In this document: in pieces, positions 13,183 through 13,621 of the stretch
Position numbering within the stretch: position 1 is the stretch's first letter
How the letters are laid out: every line of letters begins with the position of its first letter
The notes under the pieces: model-generated
Database searches by the model: none
What the model saw: the letters and a program-made list of their open reading frames with translations, nothing else
Told to the model about the DNA's origin: nothing
Translations under genes and position numbers: made by a program
Assembly: GCA_022793355.1 (NCBI GenBank)
Contig: JAAWCR010000163.1
Location: forward strand, 1 to 13,621
DNA from: Lawsonibacter sp.
Lineage (GTDB): Bacteria > Bacillota > Clostridia > Oscillospirales > Oscillospiraceae
DNA: 13,621 bases
Direction of reading: 5' to 3'

Positions 13183-13621
13183 TTACTCCGTCAATATGCT
13201 CAAATACTTTTCAACACGGATGCCGTTATTCCGCTCAGCCACATCCTGCTCCATAAAAATCAACCGTTCCAGCAAATCCACCGCCTTCCGGACCGCCTGA
13301 GGCAGGGATTTTCCCCCCAGCAGCTGTCCGGTGAGCAACGAGGTGAAGACGTCGCCGGTCCCAGGAAAGTGCGCCTTGATGAAGCGGTAAGGGACGGTGA
13401 AATACTCCCCGGTCCTGCCGTCGAAGCCCCAGACCACGTGCCGGCCCGTCTCCTCCTCCCGTCCGCTGGTGATGACCACCGACTTGGGGCCCAGGGCCCG
13501 CAGACCCTCCAGCATTTCCCGGGCCTCCTCCCCCGTCAGGGTCTCCCGCCCTATGTGCCGGCCGGTGAGAAACTCCCCTTCTGTCAGATTGGGGACGATA
13601 ACGTCCGCCACGCCAACGAAG
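13183..13621 (-). CDS. Pyridoxal/pyridoxamine kinase, C-terminal part (5' end beyond window)
   Basis: Ribokinase-family vitamin B6 kinase that phosphorylates pyridoxal or pyridoxamine with ATP in the PLP salvage pathway. The gene runs off the right edge; about 145 C-terminal residues of an expected 280 or so are present, and the reading frame stays open to the end of the window. A GTG at 13611 is internal, because the codons before it (Phe-Val-Gly) continue the expected strand. Visible motifs: ADVIVPNLTEGEFLTG, the family's PNLTE segment next to the substrate pocket, and HFPGTGDVFTSLL, in which GTGD (codon for the catalytic Asp at 13351-13353) is the anion-hole/catalytic-base motif. Thiamin-pathway ThiD is less likely, since that family usually has GAGDTF. 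The stop is 13 bases before addA. Confidence 0.86.
   Translation of the reverse strand, partial: FVGVADVIVPNLTEGEFLTGRHIGRETLTGEEAREMLEGLRALGPKSVVITSGREEETGRHVVWGFDGRTGEYFTVPYRFIKAHFPGTGDVFTSLLTGQLLGGKSLPQAVRKAVDLLERLIFMEQDVAERNNGIRVEKYLSILTE

Noticed and set aside
1..13621. CRISPR array, insertion sequence, prophage or defence island
   Set aside because: No spaced direct-repeat array, transposase, integrase, terminal inverted repeat or recognisable defence gene was found; AddA is a housekeeping repair enzyme.

Overview
The window reads as chromosomal DNA of a GC-rich, anaerobic, probably spore-forming Clostridia-class Firmicute, most like the butyrate-forming gut Oscillospiraceae (Flavonifractor/Lawsonibacter/Intestinimonas type). 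The clues are a butyryl-CoA/4-hydroxybutyrate CoA-transferase, an oxygen-scavenging flavodiiron protein, AddA instead of RecBCD, an OpuC-type osmolyte importer and a YlmC/YmxH PRC-barrel protein. The genus is inferred from gene content; no rRNA is present. I see no mobile element, CRISPR array, tRNA or rRNA.

Layout. 1-1040 (+): C-terminal part of an acyl-CoA:acetate CoA-transferase, cut by the left edge. 1082-2434 (-): flavodiiron protein with a short rubredoxin-like tail, convergent with the first gene and sharing a hairpin terminator with it. 2627-3385 (+): trmD, alone, behind its own near-consensus promoter. 3472-4188 (+): Bax-inhibitor-1 family membrane protein with its own promoter, then a strong terminator. 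4243-5487 (-): membrane-bound processive-type family 2 glycosyltransferase. 5488-5878: a 390-base regulatory region with an AT-rich promoter/palindrome and a structured leader. 5879-9157 (+): three-gene osmoprotectant-type ABC importer (ATPase with CBS domains, permease, permease fused to a substrate-binding domain). 9241-9474 (+): small PRC-barrel protein. 9543-13169 (-): addA. 13183-13621 (-): C-terminal half of a pyridoxal/pyridoxamine kinase, cut by the right edge, just upstream of addA and probably co-transcribed with it.

How the parts relate. The importer is the only multi-gene system complete in the window: ATPase and first permease are 4 bases apart, and the two permease genes overlap by ATGA. 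Its control region is the most information-rich non-coding stretch: a TTGACT-17-TATACT promoter whose -10 lies inside an 18-bp perfect palindrome, followed by a leader of about 190 bases holding two hairpins, each trailed by a T-run. This suggests repression at the promoter plus attenuation, or a short RNA made upstream of the importer. The other genes are mostly single housekeeping units separated by hairpin terminators.

No wholly new system is evident. The best leads are the importer control region, the one-tethered-receptor architecture of the importer, a Glu in place of the expected catalytic Asp in TrmD, and the shortened rubredoxin tail of the flavodiiron protein. GC impressions and family comparisons are by eye and from memory; no search was run.
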